Positions 20,608-30,768 of a stretch of DNA of 64,000 nt are shown here, piece by piece (position 1 is the first letter of the stretch; every line of letters starts with the position of its first letter). A program made the position numbers and the translations under genes. The stretch is from Sphaerosporella brunnea (taxonomy: Eukaryota; Ascomycota; Pezizomycetes; Pezizales; Pyronemataceae): NCBI GenBank assembly GCA_008704415.1, contig VXIS01000059.1, positions 62,001 to 126,000 on the forward strand. The letters run 5' to 3'. Below the pieces are notes generated by a model. That model did no database searches and was not told the origin of the DNA. It saw only the letters and a program-made list of their open reading frames with translations.

Positions 20608-23116
20608 TCAATAATGCCCACTGCTACCACTACCCTTTTCCGGCTTAGAGCCCTTCTCGTCACCCTTTTCCGACTTGGAGCCCTTCTCATCACCCTTTTT
20701 CGACTTCGAACCCTTCCCTTTATCCTTTCTCGACTTCGAACTCCTCCACTTCTTCGAAGCAGCCTTATGCCAACCCTTATGCAATCCATGGTATTTATAC
20801 GCATGAGCATGCCGCGTCGCCGGCGCAGGCATGGTAGTAGTGGTCGTCCCGCTCGTGATGATTTTCGTGGAAGTCACCAAAGTTCTTGAAGTAGCGGTTG
20901 GGTAGGAAGGTTTAACAATGGAATTAGTGGTTGCTTCGAGGACGGTATCGGAGGACTTCGAGGGGTTGGGGTAGGCGGGGCTTTTGGTAGACTTGGGAAC
21001 GGCGTATGTAGCCTTGCTTGAGACCTCGGCTTTCGATGGGTACCCGCCCTTTTTGATGGTTGTGTAAAGGGTGGTGGGGTAGACCTCCTCAGCTGTTGCC
21101 GCCGGCGGGGTAGCAGTGGTGGAAGGATAAATCCAAGTCGAAGCTGCCGCGTCCCAGGTAGGATAAAAGTTGCTGTGAGTCCACGTGAGGTCCTCCCTGA
21201 TGACAGTGCCCGGAATAGCAGGTTTGTTTGGGTAATCCGTAAAAGTCGGAAAGACTGCATAGGTCGTCTTTGTCGTGCTGCTCGATGGGGAAGGCTGGCC
21301 AATTGTGTATGTTCCATTACTAGGGGCAGTGGTGTAAACTTCCTTGTCGGCCGAGGTCGTAGTGGCAGGTGGGGTCGCAGTGGTGGAAGGATAAATCCAA
21401 GTCGAAGCCGCCGCGTCCCAGGTGGGATAAAAGTTGCTGTGGGTCCACGTGAGGTCCTCCCTGATGACGGTACCCGGAATGGCAGGTTTGTTTGGGTAAT
21501 CCGTAAAAGTCGGAAAGACTGCATAGGTCGTCTTCGTCGTGCTGTTCGATGGGGAAGACTGGCCAGTTGTGTATGTTCCATTACTAGGGGCGGTGGTGTA
21601 AACTTCCTTGTCGGCCGAGGTCGTAGTGGCAGGTGGGGTCGCAGTGGTGGAAGGATAAATCCAAGTCGAAGCCGCCGCATCCCAGGTGGGATAAAAGTTG
21701 CTGTGGGTCCACGTGAGGTCCTCCCTGATGACAGTGCCCGGGATGGCAGGTTTGTTTGGGTAATCCGTAAAAGTCGGGAAGACCGCATAGGTCGTCTTCG
21801 TCGAGTTCGAGCCCGAGGAGACCGCATAGGTCGTCTTCGTCGGGTTCGAGCCCGAGGAGACCGCATAGGCCGCATAGGCCGCATAGGTCGTCTTCGTCGA
21901 GTTCGAGACCGCCGTAGGATATGCCGAGGGATGCCATAGACTTCCGGGGAAAGTCTTAAGGACCTTCTTGGTCTCGGGCACCGATCCATTGTAGAACGCA
22001 GTAGTAGTAAAAGTCACCAAGATCGGATCCGCCGTTGAAAACTTTTGCAAACTTGGCAGGAGAACCGCAGTGGATGCACCAGGGAACACGGTTTGGTCAG
22101 GAAACCTTGAATAGTCGGAAGTTGTTTTGCTTGTGTTTGTAGGAATGGTTGTATTAGCTCGTTTCAAGAGTTCGAATTCCGGAGTGGCTGCGTCACTGAA
22201 GAGTGCAGGACCTGGCACGGAATAACCACTGAAAGTTCCAGTTGGCGAGTTCCGCACGTCGAAAGTCAAGCCAGGCGTGTCGGTGTTTACGTAGCCAGGA
22301 ATGCTGACCGTTTCCGGAGTCACAGTTCCAGTTGTGCCAGTAATGGTGACTTGAACACAGCCGCTATAGAACTGTCTGCACGATGTCAGCTAGGCATAGG
22401 GTCTATGTGCAGAAGAAAGTGCTTACGGCTGCTCCTGGCCACCTACGCTCTTGGGGCCAGCGTTTTTGAGCGTCAAGAGCTCTGCACGGAGCAGGTAATC
22501 ACCGGGGGCAATAGACATCGGAATCTTTGCAGACTGGTAAGCGTTGGACTTGCGGAGTCTTGTGGTGCAAAAGACGCCGTTGGAGTCGAGTCCATCTTCC
22601 ATGATCTACCGGATATGTCAGACTTCGAGTATGTGAGGGCCTGATGGGGGAACTCTTGCCTTGAACCATCCATTCCCCGGTCCTTCGCCAGTGAGTGCAT
22701 CCGACACCTTCTTTGCATACACGGCGCACGGTCCAATGTGGCTGGTGTCGGTAACACCAATTCGCTCGCCATTCTCATTAAGTGGATAGTTTTCCGGGGC
22801 AATGTTTCGATCCGTCCGCCACTCGAACTCGACAGTTTCACCGCCTAAAACACGGGTCAGTACTGAGCTCTGAATCATGCGGTGGATTTCTAGGATAGGG
22901 AATCAAACCTTTGACTTCACACTTTGCCGTGGCGGGTGTGGAAACGACATTGCAAGCCATAGCCTCACTGGCCAAGTCAATGACAGGACTTGTGCTGTCC
23001 GCCTGTCGAACACACGAGGACTCGGCCTTCCCGTTGACGTGGAAATGGGAGACCACACTATGAGCCGAGCCGATCCCGGCCACAGCAGCAATCGTAAACA
23101 ATGTGGTGTACTTCAT
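20608..23116 (-). CDS. secreted AA9 lytic polysaccharide monooxygenase with long repeat tail
   Basis: Exons are 23116-22909, 22844-22660, 22605-22427 and 22375-20608, giving 779 aa. The signal peptide ends at Ala18, so mature His1 (HSVVSHFHVNGKA) is the first copper-brace ligand. Further AA9 marks are CEVKGGETVEFEWR, the second His in TSHIGPCAVYAKKV, GPGNGWFKI, APGDYLLRAE, and QFYSGCVQVTITG with the Gln and axial Tyr. The enzyme would cut cellulose or related glucans oxidatively, outside the cell. After the catalytic domain (about 230 residues) comes about 540 residues of Thr/Ser/Pro-rich sequence with three copies of an 88-residue repeat and a Lys-rich C-terminus (KSKKGDEKGSKSEKG). No CBM1 or GPI signal is seen. 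Intron 2 (22659-22606) is GC-AG, with donor AAG|GCAAGA. Confidence 0.9.
21060..21803 (-). repeat. three 264-bp tandem repeats in the AA9 tail
   Basis: The same sequence recurs with a period of 264 bp, for example the GGTTTGTTTGGGTAATCC block at 21221, 21485 and 21749. Each unit codes 88 residues, including YAVFPTFTDYPNKPAIPG and TWTHSNFYPTWDAAASTW; the last copy is shortened. The copies are nearly identical, which points to recent duplication or gene conversion. Just upstream in the protein are two or three copies of a shorter SSGSN(P/S)TKTTYAV unit. Confidence 0.95.
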
Positions 23117-24443
23117 ATTCGGTTGTTTTTTTTTTCCCCTTTGCCGTTAAGCTGATACCAGATCTTTAGTTTCGAGATTGACGACGAGCACAGCTGAACT
23201 GACGTCGAGGATATTGTGCTTTTTCGTTCCAACAAGATACCAGAGCCGGCCACTGCTTGCAATTCTTGGAAATCGCCTTAGAACGGTCTCTGGAGAAAAC
23301 TCTGGAGAAAACTCTCAACTTCAAAACCGCCCCTTTTCCTAACAGTATGTACGACCAACGTAAATCACAAAAAAAAAGGACCGGACTTGTGAAAACTCTT
23401 CAAGAGTCGACACAGAAGATGTGTGCAGCGGCGGTGGTTAGAAAACGAGTGGAAAGACGAGAACCGTCAAGGCGAAGGAAAAAAGGGAGAAAAGAACTCT
23501 TCCACAAAAACTCTCGGGATGTCAGTCTGTATTAATATATTCCATCATCCGTATAGCCAAGGCCATAAACAACGACAACACAATAAGATGCTTTATTGAT
23601 TGATTGGTAGTACCAAGAACACACACGGTCAAAGTCTCCCAATCCTCTTCATCTCGCCAATCAGTTTCACCAGGTCACGCAGTTAGTTAACGTTATAAGT
23701 ACGCAATAACCCCGGGTCCAACGTGCAGCCAAGCCATCACAGTCCAGCTTAGAAGAGCCATTATCATGGTAACACTTCGCTTGGCCGTCGTATGTAAATT
23801 GCCCTCCTGCAGCAAATGGCAACCTGCTCGTAGGGATCTGCCTTCTGCGGGGTGGCAATTGAGCTCAAGTTACTGATATGCTTATCGTCCGTCCAGAGGG
23901 GAAGGACTTCTCACCCGCTGTATTCCGCGCGCCGCTGACGACTTGTGTATTCAGAGTCGAGAACGGGTGGCTTAAGCCTGTTGTGAATGCTCCGATCAAT
24001 AAACAACCTTAAAGTCTCGGCGGCGTCTATTATAGTTTCTTTTGCCGCGTTTCAAAAGGGGGGGGTGGCGCGCCTTACGCTTAACTCACTTCGTCGAGGG
24101 GATGCAGCTTTCTCTTCTGCATGGTAGAATTGGCCCTCCTCCAATAATATCCCAAGCGGCCTGCGGTGCCGTGGCGAAGATCACGACAAACCCCTCGTAA
24201 TTTGCCAGCACACCGGCGAAATGCTGTACCTGCATTTGAATGTTTCAAAAGCAGCTGTGATTATCATCGCCGGTCGCCGGTTGCAAATCAATCATTTGAA
24301 GCAACCTATGTTCGCCCAGTGACACAACGTTACATAACGGAGATGAGCCCGAGCTCACCCATAGCGCTCGGATCACTAGCTAAAGCAGAAAAACCGAGTT
24401 CCAAGCCTGCTCTTGAGCCTCCTGCAGAAATTTACTAGTACTC
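23117..24443. other. AA9 promoter region and gene-free spacer
   Basis: The part nearest 23117 must contain the AA9 promoter. The rest contains only short frames without domains. A short direct duplication lies at about 23289-23313 (CTCTGGAGAAAA twice). Confidence 0.4.
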
Positions 24444-24622
24444 TACCGTAAAAACTCGGATACGAGACCCCCGGATTTGGTTAGCGGCAATGAATTGCCT
24501 TATGGGGAATTTTTTAGCTTACCAAGGAGGGTTTTTGTTTTTACTGGCTTCTTTTTTCCCTATAAGGCAATTCTGTGCCGCTAACCAAATCCGGGGGGTC
24601 TCGTATCCGAGTTTTTACGGTA
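24444..24622. mobile_element. foldback MITE with about 64-bp arms and TA flanks
   Basis: The left arm starts at 24446 with CCGTAAAAACTCGGATACGA. The same sequence returns inverted, ending at 24620. The arms match for about 64 bp with a handful of differences, leaving a loop of under 50 bp, so transcripts would form a long hairpin. TA lies directly outside each arm (24444-24445, 24621-24622). It sits between the AA9 and UBC1-like genes, about 215 bp past the 3' end of the latter. The TA flank suggests Tc1/mariner mobilisation. Confidence 0.85.
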
Positions 24623-24836
24623 TTCTACGTATCCAGCCGGCCTCTCAAACTTCGAGTGACGCCGAATGAATGTCTGTAATTTCACGTGTCGACATTGAAT
24701 TCGCTAGCAGCCAATATAAACACCCAGCCATATCCCGCCAAAAACCCAACCCACGAGAAAAAAAAAAAAAAGGAGCAAAAGACAAAAGCAAGACGAAATT
24801 ATCTACTCCACCCGATATAATGCCCGGAAAGCCGTT

Positions 24837-25549
24837 CTACATTCCCCCAATCAACCTTTCGACAACCCGTCCTGCCATGTCCTCCGCCAACGACTCCACG
24901 CCCCTCTTAACCCCTGCACCTCTCAACGCAGAAACAACTGCCCTAGTCTCGAAGCCCATGCCCGTAAAGCCCTCGACAAGGCTTTCACTATACCCATCCA
25001 GCTCCCGCCGTCTCTTCTCCGCCTCACTCGGCGGCGCGGCGTCACCGGCGCCAGCATAGCGTGTAGCCCACTCTCTTGCCTTCGCATCGAAGCGGGCGGG
25101 ATCGTTAAGCATCATCTGGGCGACCTCAGCGTCTTGGGGATCACTTGGCTCCGGGGCCGCAAGTAAAGATTGTAGAGAAAGCAGCGCAGTTTTAATAGTC
25201 AACACGGGTGACCACTTGGCAGACAGAGTATCGAGGCAGATAGCGCCCTGAGACTGTCAGCCCGGCTAGTATTCCCCCATACGGAGCGGGGGCTTACTGT
25301 CTGCGAGCTGATATTCGGGTGCCAGACCCTGGTTTCAAACCTCATCTTTGGCGGTACAAACGGATAGTTATCGGGCAGAACGATGTCGACGACGTAAGTG
25401 CCGCCCGCATACGGCGTGTCGGGCGGCCCTTCGAACCACCCCCGCAGGTGCATCATGTTGTCGCTGTCCACTACCTCGGCTTGCATCCCGCTGCTGCGAT
25501 CGCGAGACATGTCTTCAAGCTCTTTGAGGATGCGGCGTTTAGTCGCCAT
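24837..25549 (-). CDS. UBC1: ubiquitin-conjugating enzyme E2 of the Ubc1/UBE2K class
   Basis: Exons are 25549-25298 and 25247-24837 (220 aa) with a 50-nt intron. The UBC fold covers residues about 1-150, with the E2 marks PFVPPKMRFETRVWHPNIS and, across the splice junction, GAICLD with the catalytic Cys. After a linker, the C-terminal 45 residues form a UBA-like domain (GFTGMGFETRAVVSALRGAG). E2 plus C-terminal UBA defines the yeast Ubc1/human UBE2K class, which extends Lys48-linked chains. It takes ubiquitin from E1 and works with RING E3s in the cytosol or nucleus and at the ER. Length fits the family. Confidence 0.92.
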
Positions 25550-26404
25550 GTTTCTGCGTGTGGGGTGTGTGGCGGGTGGTGAGACTCGATGTGTTCGGCT
25601 AATCGACTTACGTTCGTTCGTGTGTATGTGGTTTGCGAGTGAGGAGCTTTCGAAGGCTTGCTTGGTGAAGTTGGACGTCGACGCGGGTACTATCTAGAGC
25701 TGCAAGTGCAGTGGCGGGGCAGCTATAAATACGCCACGTGACCACCCGAAATTAAAGCGACAAAGAAAAAGTGGCCGTTCGAGTTTTCGATTTTCAAACT
25801 CGATAGACATCACCTTAGGCGGGAGCATGATAGTTAATGCGGGTTAACGTTCATGCCTCACTAGGAAAGTCTGAGTTGTGCATGCTATGTATGTAACATA
25901 CAACAACCTCCATCTGTTCGAACACAAGATCGTGTCATATGCAGATATGAGAACGGCTGGTACTCATAGCACATCACTCGGCTCTTCAAAAATACCCCTT
26001 GCAAAGAGGAGTGGAGGTGGCCGTGGGAGGTGATAGAAAAGATGGGAACATGAGATGGATCGGGCGGATGACGGCCATGACAGAAAACAACCCCGCATCA
26101 CGTGCAATTGTGCCGCAATGCGGGTCATCTTATCTCGGCTTCGAAAGCACGTTCCTCCCCTGAGGGTTTGCTATCACTTTAAAATTACGAGTGTCTGTGC
26201 GTCAAGCACTGGTCACCGAAAAGAATGAGAAGCACGAAGAACCTATCCATTAAAATAGATTTCAGCTTACAGCAAAGCCCTTGCAGCCCCGGCAGTACAA
26301 CACAACTGAACAGTTAAAGCGCATTCGAAAAAAAGAAGTAACAAGGTATCGATCGCTATAACCACTTTCTCCTTTCCCAAGTCCGCGGCGGCGACACGGC
26401 GTTT
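25550..26404. promoter_or_regulatory. UBC1 promoter and tropomyosin 3' region
   Basis: This 855-bp gap lies between the start of the reverse-strand E2 gene and the 3' end of the reverse-strand tropomyosin gene. No additional gene is seen. Confidence 0.35.
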
Positions 26405-27133
26405 TTACATGTCGTTGAGCTGCTGGGCGATCTTGTCAAGCTCTTCCTGGGCGCACTTGTATTTCTCGATCGCCTCCTCGCACTTCTTCTCCCAGGCGTC
26501 GCGCTCCGACTCGATGGTGGATACCTTGCGCTCGTAGTGTTCGGCCTTGACGTCGGTGAGCCGAAGCCTGAAAAGGGATGACAAATCAGCATGGATACGG
26601 AGCATAAATCAAACTTATTATCGGTCACGGGGTGAGGGGTAGGCGATCAAGAGCAGGGAGTAGGAAAGGAGAGCGTACTTCTCGTTAGTCTCGCGGAGGT
26701 TCTTATCGGCCTCCTCAGCCTCCTCCTCGAGCAGCTGCAGCTTCCTCTGCAACGCTTCGATCTCCGTGCTGTTGGCGGCTCCGGAGTCAGCGGCGGACTT
26801 GAGTTCCGTGAGTCGAGTCTCGAGAGCTTCATTCTGGGTCTCGAGCATCGTGTTGCGGTGGGAGAGGGATTTGATTTCTTGCTCTTTGGCGAGGTTCTCC
26901 TGCTCGAGCTGCTTTATGCGGGCAACGAGCTCGTCGTTCTTGACCTGAGCTTCCTCGGTCTCCATGCGAAGCTGGTTCATCTTCTGTAGATGGCTGTTAA
27001 CACGCTGCTTCGCTACGCGGACGAGGTAGGGGACATCGGGGAAGGGTGAAGTGGTTGAGACATCGAGATGTTCACGTTGTGTTGACCTGATTTGGGGGAG
27101 GGGAAGAAAACGAACCTCCTTAAGCTTGTCCAT
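26405..27133 (-). CDS. tropomyosin
   Basis: Exons are 27133-27116 (only 18 nt), 26983-26679 and 26567-26405, giving 161 aa, the normal length of short fungal tropomyosins. The joined start reads MDKLKEKMNQLRMETEEA, matching the conserved fungal N-terminus. The whole protein is a continuous coiled coil with heptads (QVKNDELVARIKQLEQEN, and VKAEHYERKVSTIESERD near the C-terminus). It would bind and stabilise formin-made actin cables and the cytokinetic ring, and guide myosin V transport. The three-exon joining was chosen because it removes every break in the heptads. The first intron is 132 nt, longer than most here. Confidence 0.93.
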
Positions 27134-27805
27134 TGCTGCTGATTTAGTGGTGAATTAGGATTTGGGTTGAAGGCGTTGATGAGGTAGACTTGCGGAGGTC
27201 GACGGTTGAAGTTGGATTAATGGATGGGGATGGGGGGGGATGAGTTGTAAGTTGTTGAGGGGGAAGGAAGAGGGAAGACAGAAAGGGGAGAAGGGAAGTG
27301 GGTAGTAAATAGCAGTAGCAGTTGAGGGTTAGGTAGCAAGACGTGGGATAGATTGGGACACTTTCCCGATTCCTGACTGGCGGGCTTTCTTGGGCGGGCG
27401 AGCGAGTGAGGGCGGGGTTTAAGTGGTTGCGAGGGGTCCTGTGCGCTGACGGAGCTGGCACGGATTGGGGAGTGACACAAGCTAAGCGCATCGGGCGGGT
27501 CATGTGATCCGGGTCAGGTGACAGACACCTCGGCCGTTGGTTGCTGTGGCGACGTTAGTTTGTTTACTTTGTTGCTGGCTGCTCTCTTTCTCTCCCACCC
27601 ACCACCCGCCGTCAACGCTTGCCGCCAGAGTTCCCCTCGTCTCTTTGTGGAGCAGCCAATCATCCCACCGAACGAAGGAACAACGACGACGACGACGACG
27701 CCAACTACTCTACTGAAGACAACTATCAAAACCCCGCCGAACACCCCCCATTAATTAACCCCACCACCACCGACGACGACACGCGGAAACCTCGACGTCG
27801 CCACC
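27134..27805. promoter_or_regulatory. divergent promoter region, tropomyosin / securin-like gene
   Basis: This 672-bp region lies between two opposite start codons. It includes pyrimidine-rich strands typical of fungal promoters (27220-27300, 27570-27640) and a (CGA)n run at 27684-27701 in the probable leader of the forward gene. Confidence 0.45.
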
Positions 27806-29218
27806 ATGCTCACATACAACAACCAAGAGAACGTCGTCTCCCAAGCTCCCCAGGGCGGCAACGGAAAAGCCCTGTTACAGACTCCAGCACCGGGCAAGAT
27901 GGCGATGAAGACGCCCTTCAAGATCCCGCTGAAGAACGACGAGAACGGTGCGGGCTCGATGCACCCCCAGACCGGTGGCAAGAAGAGCATCTTCGCTGGC
28001 AAAGATCCGTTGCAGTTCGTGACTCCAGTCGGTTCGTTGCTGTCTCGCATCCTTTTGGTCTTGTGCGTATCTGACGTCACACCAGGCCCTCGGAGACAGG
28101 CGCTCACCGGAAAGACCACCAATCTCAAAGCTCGCAGTCTTGCGCCCTCTGCCGAGCAGGCACGGACGGGGAAGGGATCTTTCAATCGGCAGAGCACCAA
28201 GCTCGTGGTTTCGGAGACGGCGGAGGTGGCTGCTACCGATGATGTCCCGGAGATCGAGTACATGCCACCGGGCCCGCATGGTACAGTACTTCATCCGCCA
28301 TAATAAAAAAACCATTTCTAACCTGATGTAGAAATCCCATTCACCCCGGAAGGCTTTGAAGAGTCGCTCGACTTCACATATCTGAAGAACAACTACATGC
28401 GGGGCTGCCACCGCGCCTACCTCGCCGGGATCGATGAAGACGGCAAGTCTTCTCTTCAGCGCACTTTGGAAGCGAACCAACGTCGACTCAACGCCGAGCT
28501 GGATGCAGAAACCGAGGAGCTTGTAGCAAAGATCTCCCGCAAGCCTTCTCTCGCTACCCGCCGCATGGAGGATCAGAAGCCTGCTATGACGACGTCCTCC
28601 TCTCGCGCCGCTTCCTCGGCGAGCACTGCTAGGCCCACTTCTCGTGCAGGAACAGCTACTGCCCGCCCTACTTCGCGTGCGGGAACTTCGAGCTCACGCC
28701 CATCATCCCGTGCTGGATCTACTACGACCCGTCCCACCAGCTCGCGGCCCAGCTCCCGCACAAGTGTGCGTCCCCCGGCTTCCACGGCATCCCTTAGCCG
28801 CCCTACGGCGTCCTCCAATGCCCGCAGCGTCTCGACTGCAGACTCCAGGAAGGCAGCAGAGATGTTGTCTCAGCGTCCTCGCAGCACTTCCACAAGCCGT
28901 CCCACCACTTCTACCCGCCCCACCTCCAGCCACGGCGTCAAGAAGTCTTTCACTACCAACACCAAGCCCATCCCCGCCCCGAAAACCCTCGGCTACCGCG
29001 CAGGCCGCGAGATCCGGGATGGAGTGAAGGCAGGTGTATCGCAGGTGCGGCTCGAGAGCGCTCTAGACGCGATCGAGCGGATCCAACGGGAGGATGCCGC
29101 TGCCGAAGAATTGGGTCTGCCTCCGATTATTCTTGAGGAAGAGGAGGATGTTGTGGTGGATATGCCTAGTCCTTTGGTCCTTGAGGAGGATTATTTTGTG
29201 TTCACTCTCGGTGCGTAG
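27806..29218 (+). CDS. securin-like candidate (Pds1/Cut2 type)
   Basis: Exons are 27806-28031, 28086-28280 and 28332-29218 (435 aa). No globular domain is evident. The features suggest a securin: an N-terminal KEN-like sequence (NNQENVV), a destruction-box-like RQALTGKTTN (RxxL with Asn nearby), and EIEYMPPGPHEIPFTPEGFE in the middle, which resembles the acidic pseudosubstrate/Pro motif by which fungal securins sit in the separase active site. The C-terminal half is Ser/Arg/Thr/Pro repeat-rich (TARPTSRAGT-type units), and the end is acidic. If correct, it would inhibit separase until the APC/C destroys it at anaphase. The call rests on motif likeness from memory; the length and repeat-rich tail would be unusual. 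Confidence 0.5.
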
Positions 29219-29602
29219 ACTGCCACAGAAACGAAATAGCGTGGGTGTGCAGTGATTCTGGGGGTGCTTTGTTTTTTTTTTGTTTTTGATATGATGATTG
29301 GTGCGCAAAAGGGCGTATAAGCTGTCTTGTTCTACTATGAGGGGTTATGGTGTTCTCTGGCTTTCTGTTCGTCTTTTCATACCTACCTGAATTGCGATGG
29401 TGCGTGTATTCTACTATTATTATTGGCTGTTCCGTGCTACCTATCGTACACAACGCGTCGAGCTCTTGAATTCAGCCACCCGAGTGCTCTCACATGTCCC
29501 GCACTTCAAGCTATGACACGCGTCTTGGCATAGCTCACGTCTCCCAACCGCCAGCAGCAAGCTCGCCAGCAGCAACCATCACGACCGCAACAACCCGCAA
29601 CA
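29219..29602. promoter_or_regulatory. spacer with BIG1 promoter
   Basis: This 384-bp gap lies between two forward genes. No other gene is seen. The last 100 bases are CA-rich, as in many fungal leaders. Confidence 0.35.
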
Positions 29603-30605
29603 ATGCCACGATCACACCACCTCCTCCTTCTCGCGCTGTCCAGTCTCGCGTCAGCATTCTCGGATACGTCGCCGTACATCCTGCTCTCTCCACATTCCTC
29701 GTCTGTCCCCCCCGTCCGCTTATCCTGCCTCATACTAACAAGCTATGCTGCAGTATCCCGGCCGCGGCCAGAGACCAGAGCTTTCTCCCGTCATCTCAGT
29801 TCCTAAACACCGCCCGCGACGTGATCAAGAAATGCGACGCAGACGCGTACGTTATCGTCTCCCAGCCGGGTGTGCACATTGAGGACTTTGCCGCCGCAGG
29901 CGTGCACATGAAAGACCTGGTGCAGGAGGTCGGGAGGAAGGCGTGGGTCGCGGACTTTGTGTACGCCGACAGCCAGCGCGCGGATATGGGCGGCGTGGTG
30001 GAGGCTTTGCAGGAGCTGGCGGTTGGGGGGTGCAACGCAGTCGTGGAGGGGGTGGATGCGAAGAGTATATATACCACATACCCAAACATCTCATCCGCTT
30101 CGGCTGCTGACAGAAGTTAATAGCGGCCACATTCAAGCCCTTCGACGGCACGCGGCCGCGCGTCGTGCGCGTCGACTTCGAAGCTCTTCCCGCCGCCGCA
30201 AAGGCAAGGTCACACACCCTGGAGCGCCACGACGCTTTCCTGCATTCGGTGCTGGATCTGCTGCCGACGCGGCGGTTCGTGCTGGTATTTGCGTCTTCGC
30301 CGATCTCTGCTCCTCTCACGTCTTCACCGGCGGCCCCGCATAAACAGGCGGCGTTGGAGCTACGGTCTATTGAGGAGAAGGTGGTGGTGCTAGAGAAGGG
30401 GGGTCGAAATGAGACCAACGTCGGCGGCCTCTTCCATAAATACCAGTTCTTTACCACACCTATATTGATGGGGTATGTAGCCGTCACGGTGATGCTGGTG
30501 ATTCTGTATGTGGGGCTTTCAGCCATTAGTTCTGTGGGGGTTTCGTATGGAAGCTTTGACAAGGAAATGGGGCCGGCGGCGCAGGCGGCGAAGAAGCAGC
30601 AGTAG
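29603..30605 (+). CDS. BIG1: Big1-like ER membrane protein
   Basis: Exons are 29603-29700, 29754-30064 and 30124-30605 (296 aa). The start gives a clear signal peptide (LLLLALSSLASA) followed by FSDTSPYILLSP. The luminal part includes DADAYVIVSQPGVH. One transmembrane segment (ILMGYVAVTVMLVILYVG) lies near the C-terminus, followed by VSYGSFDKEMGP and a Lys-Lys-rich end (KKQQ), an ER retrieval-type tail. This is the Big1 layout. In yeast, Big1 is an ER protein needed for cell-wall beta-1,6-glucan and is related to the V-ATPase assembly/accessory family (Voa1, Ac45). It is convergent with recyclin-1, with only 163 bp between stops. Confidence 0.88.
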
Positions 30606-30768
30606 TAGCAGCCTTTGTTCTGTTTTTGCGGAGCGGTGTATAGTATCAATTCCCGTATAGTTATATCATGTCGTTTTGCTTTGCTTTGTTCTACTTGCTG
30701 GGTGAATAGAGACGATCTTATATTCCTTTTTAAACACAACATCATCTACACATAACCAAAACCTCCTC

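Noticed and set aside
21175..21939. 254-codon forward frame opposite the AA9 tail, and a 371-codon reverse frame overlapping it
   Set aside because: Both are shadow frames of the 264-bp repeats (a multiple of three). The AA9 frame is the one that joins the catalytic domain.
8484..23116. a secondary-metabolite or drug-resistance gene cluster around the PDR transporter
   Set aside because: No polyketide synthase, NRPS, terpene cyclase, P450 or zinc-cluster regulator was found nearby. Neighbours are Kar4-like, RING and AA9 genes with no shared theme.
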